A stretch of DNA of 64,000 nucleotides from Lewinellaceae bacterium (GTDB taxonomy: Bacteria; Bacteroidota; Bacteroidia; Chitinophagales; Saprospiraceae): NCBI GenBank assembly GCA_020636105.1, contig JACJYL010000001.1, forward strand, positions 3,720,001 to 3,784,000, in the 5' to 3' direction. The notes under the pieces were generated by a model, which ran no database searches, was not told the DNA's origin, and saw nothing but the letters and a program-made list of their open reading frames with translations. Below, one piece after another: positions 63,509 to 64,000 of this stretch. Made by a program: the position numbers and the translations under genes. Numbering within the stretch: position 1 is the first letter of the stretch; every line of letters starts with the position of its first letter.

Positions 63509-64000
63509 GTAAAATATTTATGTACCAAAGTTAAGGTGTATATATTGATTAGTAGAAAAAATGAACCACTTTCCTTAAAACCAATAATTATTTATTTTAA
63601 ACATGCAGAAAAAACATCATATTATAAATAATGTCTGAAAAAATATTTCACTTTATTATTTTATTTAATATATTTGCTCTGTGTTCATCTTAAAACACAA
63701 AATTTAAACAGTACTCACCCATAAATCTGACCAGCCAACTTCTGGTCAACTGTTTACTTTTTAGGCTACCTACTCTATTATCTATTCGTTTATTATTGTC
63801 AACAATAGATAATATACCTTACACAAAATATTTCTCAAATCCTCCTGCTTTACAAGGAGGAGAGTTTCTTTTTGTTTTCAGCAAAACAGTATAATCTTTG
63901 AAAAATTTCAGGATTATTAAAGCATTTTAAATACCTAAAACACTATAAAGGGATTGTGGTACTACCCCTTACACTATGTATTTCACTAATAAAAACCGTC
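63509..64000. other. Gene-free region at the window end
   Basis: 492 bases, very AT-rich, with no gene that I can defend. Upstream of dnaX (minus strand) a -7-like TAACTTTG lies at 63526-63533. A hairpin TCCTCCT/AGGAGGA (63840-63861) followed by TTTCTTTTTG looks like a plus-strand terminator although no gene precedes it. A larger gene may begin beyond the edge. Confidence 0.5.

Noticed and set aside
63630..63692. 20-codon frame MSEKIFHFIILFNIFALCSS
   Set aside because: Too short, no initiation signal and no context; composition is what AT-rich DNA gives by chance.

Overview
The window looks like chromosomal DNA of a gliding, filamentous-type Bacteroidota, probably of the Saprospiria/Chitinophagia side. 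The evidence is a mutY-ssb-gldE-gldD block, two large secreted proteases ending in type IX secretion (T9SS) sorting domains, Bacteroidota-type promoters (TTG or CTG, 20 bp, TAnnTTTG) and very few Shine-Dalgarno sequences. The lineage is inferred from gene content only. The first gene is cut by the window edge; dnaX, the last, is complete.

Layout. 1-4.2 kb: end of an LptF/LptG permease, then mutY, ssb, gldE and gldD. 4.2-13.7 kb: an orphan membrane protein, a secreted trypsin-like protease, a lone AntA/AntB-like protein and a secreted M36 metalloprotease. 14-18 kb: a cytoplasmic PAS histidine kinase, an Nfu-type Fe-S scaffold, and a serpin plus small lipoprotein operon. 18.3-23.3 kb: pheT, a coiled-coil protein, zapA and rny. 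23.5-28 kb: a GH5 mannanase-like enzyme, a MITE-like repeat interrupted by an IS110 element, and a TlpA-like lipid/redox protein. 28-38.3 kb: glycosyltransferase, PLP enzyme, M16 peptidase, flippase, oxyR and a PKD-containing surface protein. 38.5-49.1 kb: bacilliredoxin, S24 repressor, ftsK, DEAD-box helicase, PD40 protein, DUF3667 protein, ClC channel and two small rhodaneses. 49.4-51.6 kb: a 48-residue double-glycine-leader peptide followed by a TPR/LytS-type kinase. 51.7-64 kb: DNPH1-like hydrolase, odhB, SdiA-regulated-type lipoprotein, lgt, moaA, and a stress module (universal stress protein, CBS protein, PAS kinase, REC-Crp regulator), then a lipoprotein methyltransferase and dnaX.

Most notable observations. 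(1) The IS110 element sits in the right terminal repeat of a MITE-like sequence whose empty site can be rebuilt from the left terminus and from a second copy about 9.5 kb away. The leader upstream of its transposase folds into two hairpins whose internal loops carry 6-8 nt words matching the target flank and the element's own end, the architecture expected of a bridge RNA. (2) A 48-aa peptide gene has a textbook double-glycine leader (L-12, D-8, M-7, I-4, G-2, G-1) and is separated from a sensor kinase by a strong terminator. (3) Two FNR/CRP-like dyads (TGAT-N4-ATCA), 22 bp centre to centre, lie between the divergent CBS/stress-protein operon and the kinase/REC-Crp operon. (4) A long hairpin ends exactly on the start codon of the DUF3667 gene. 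No tRNA, rRNA or CRISPR array was seen.
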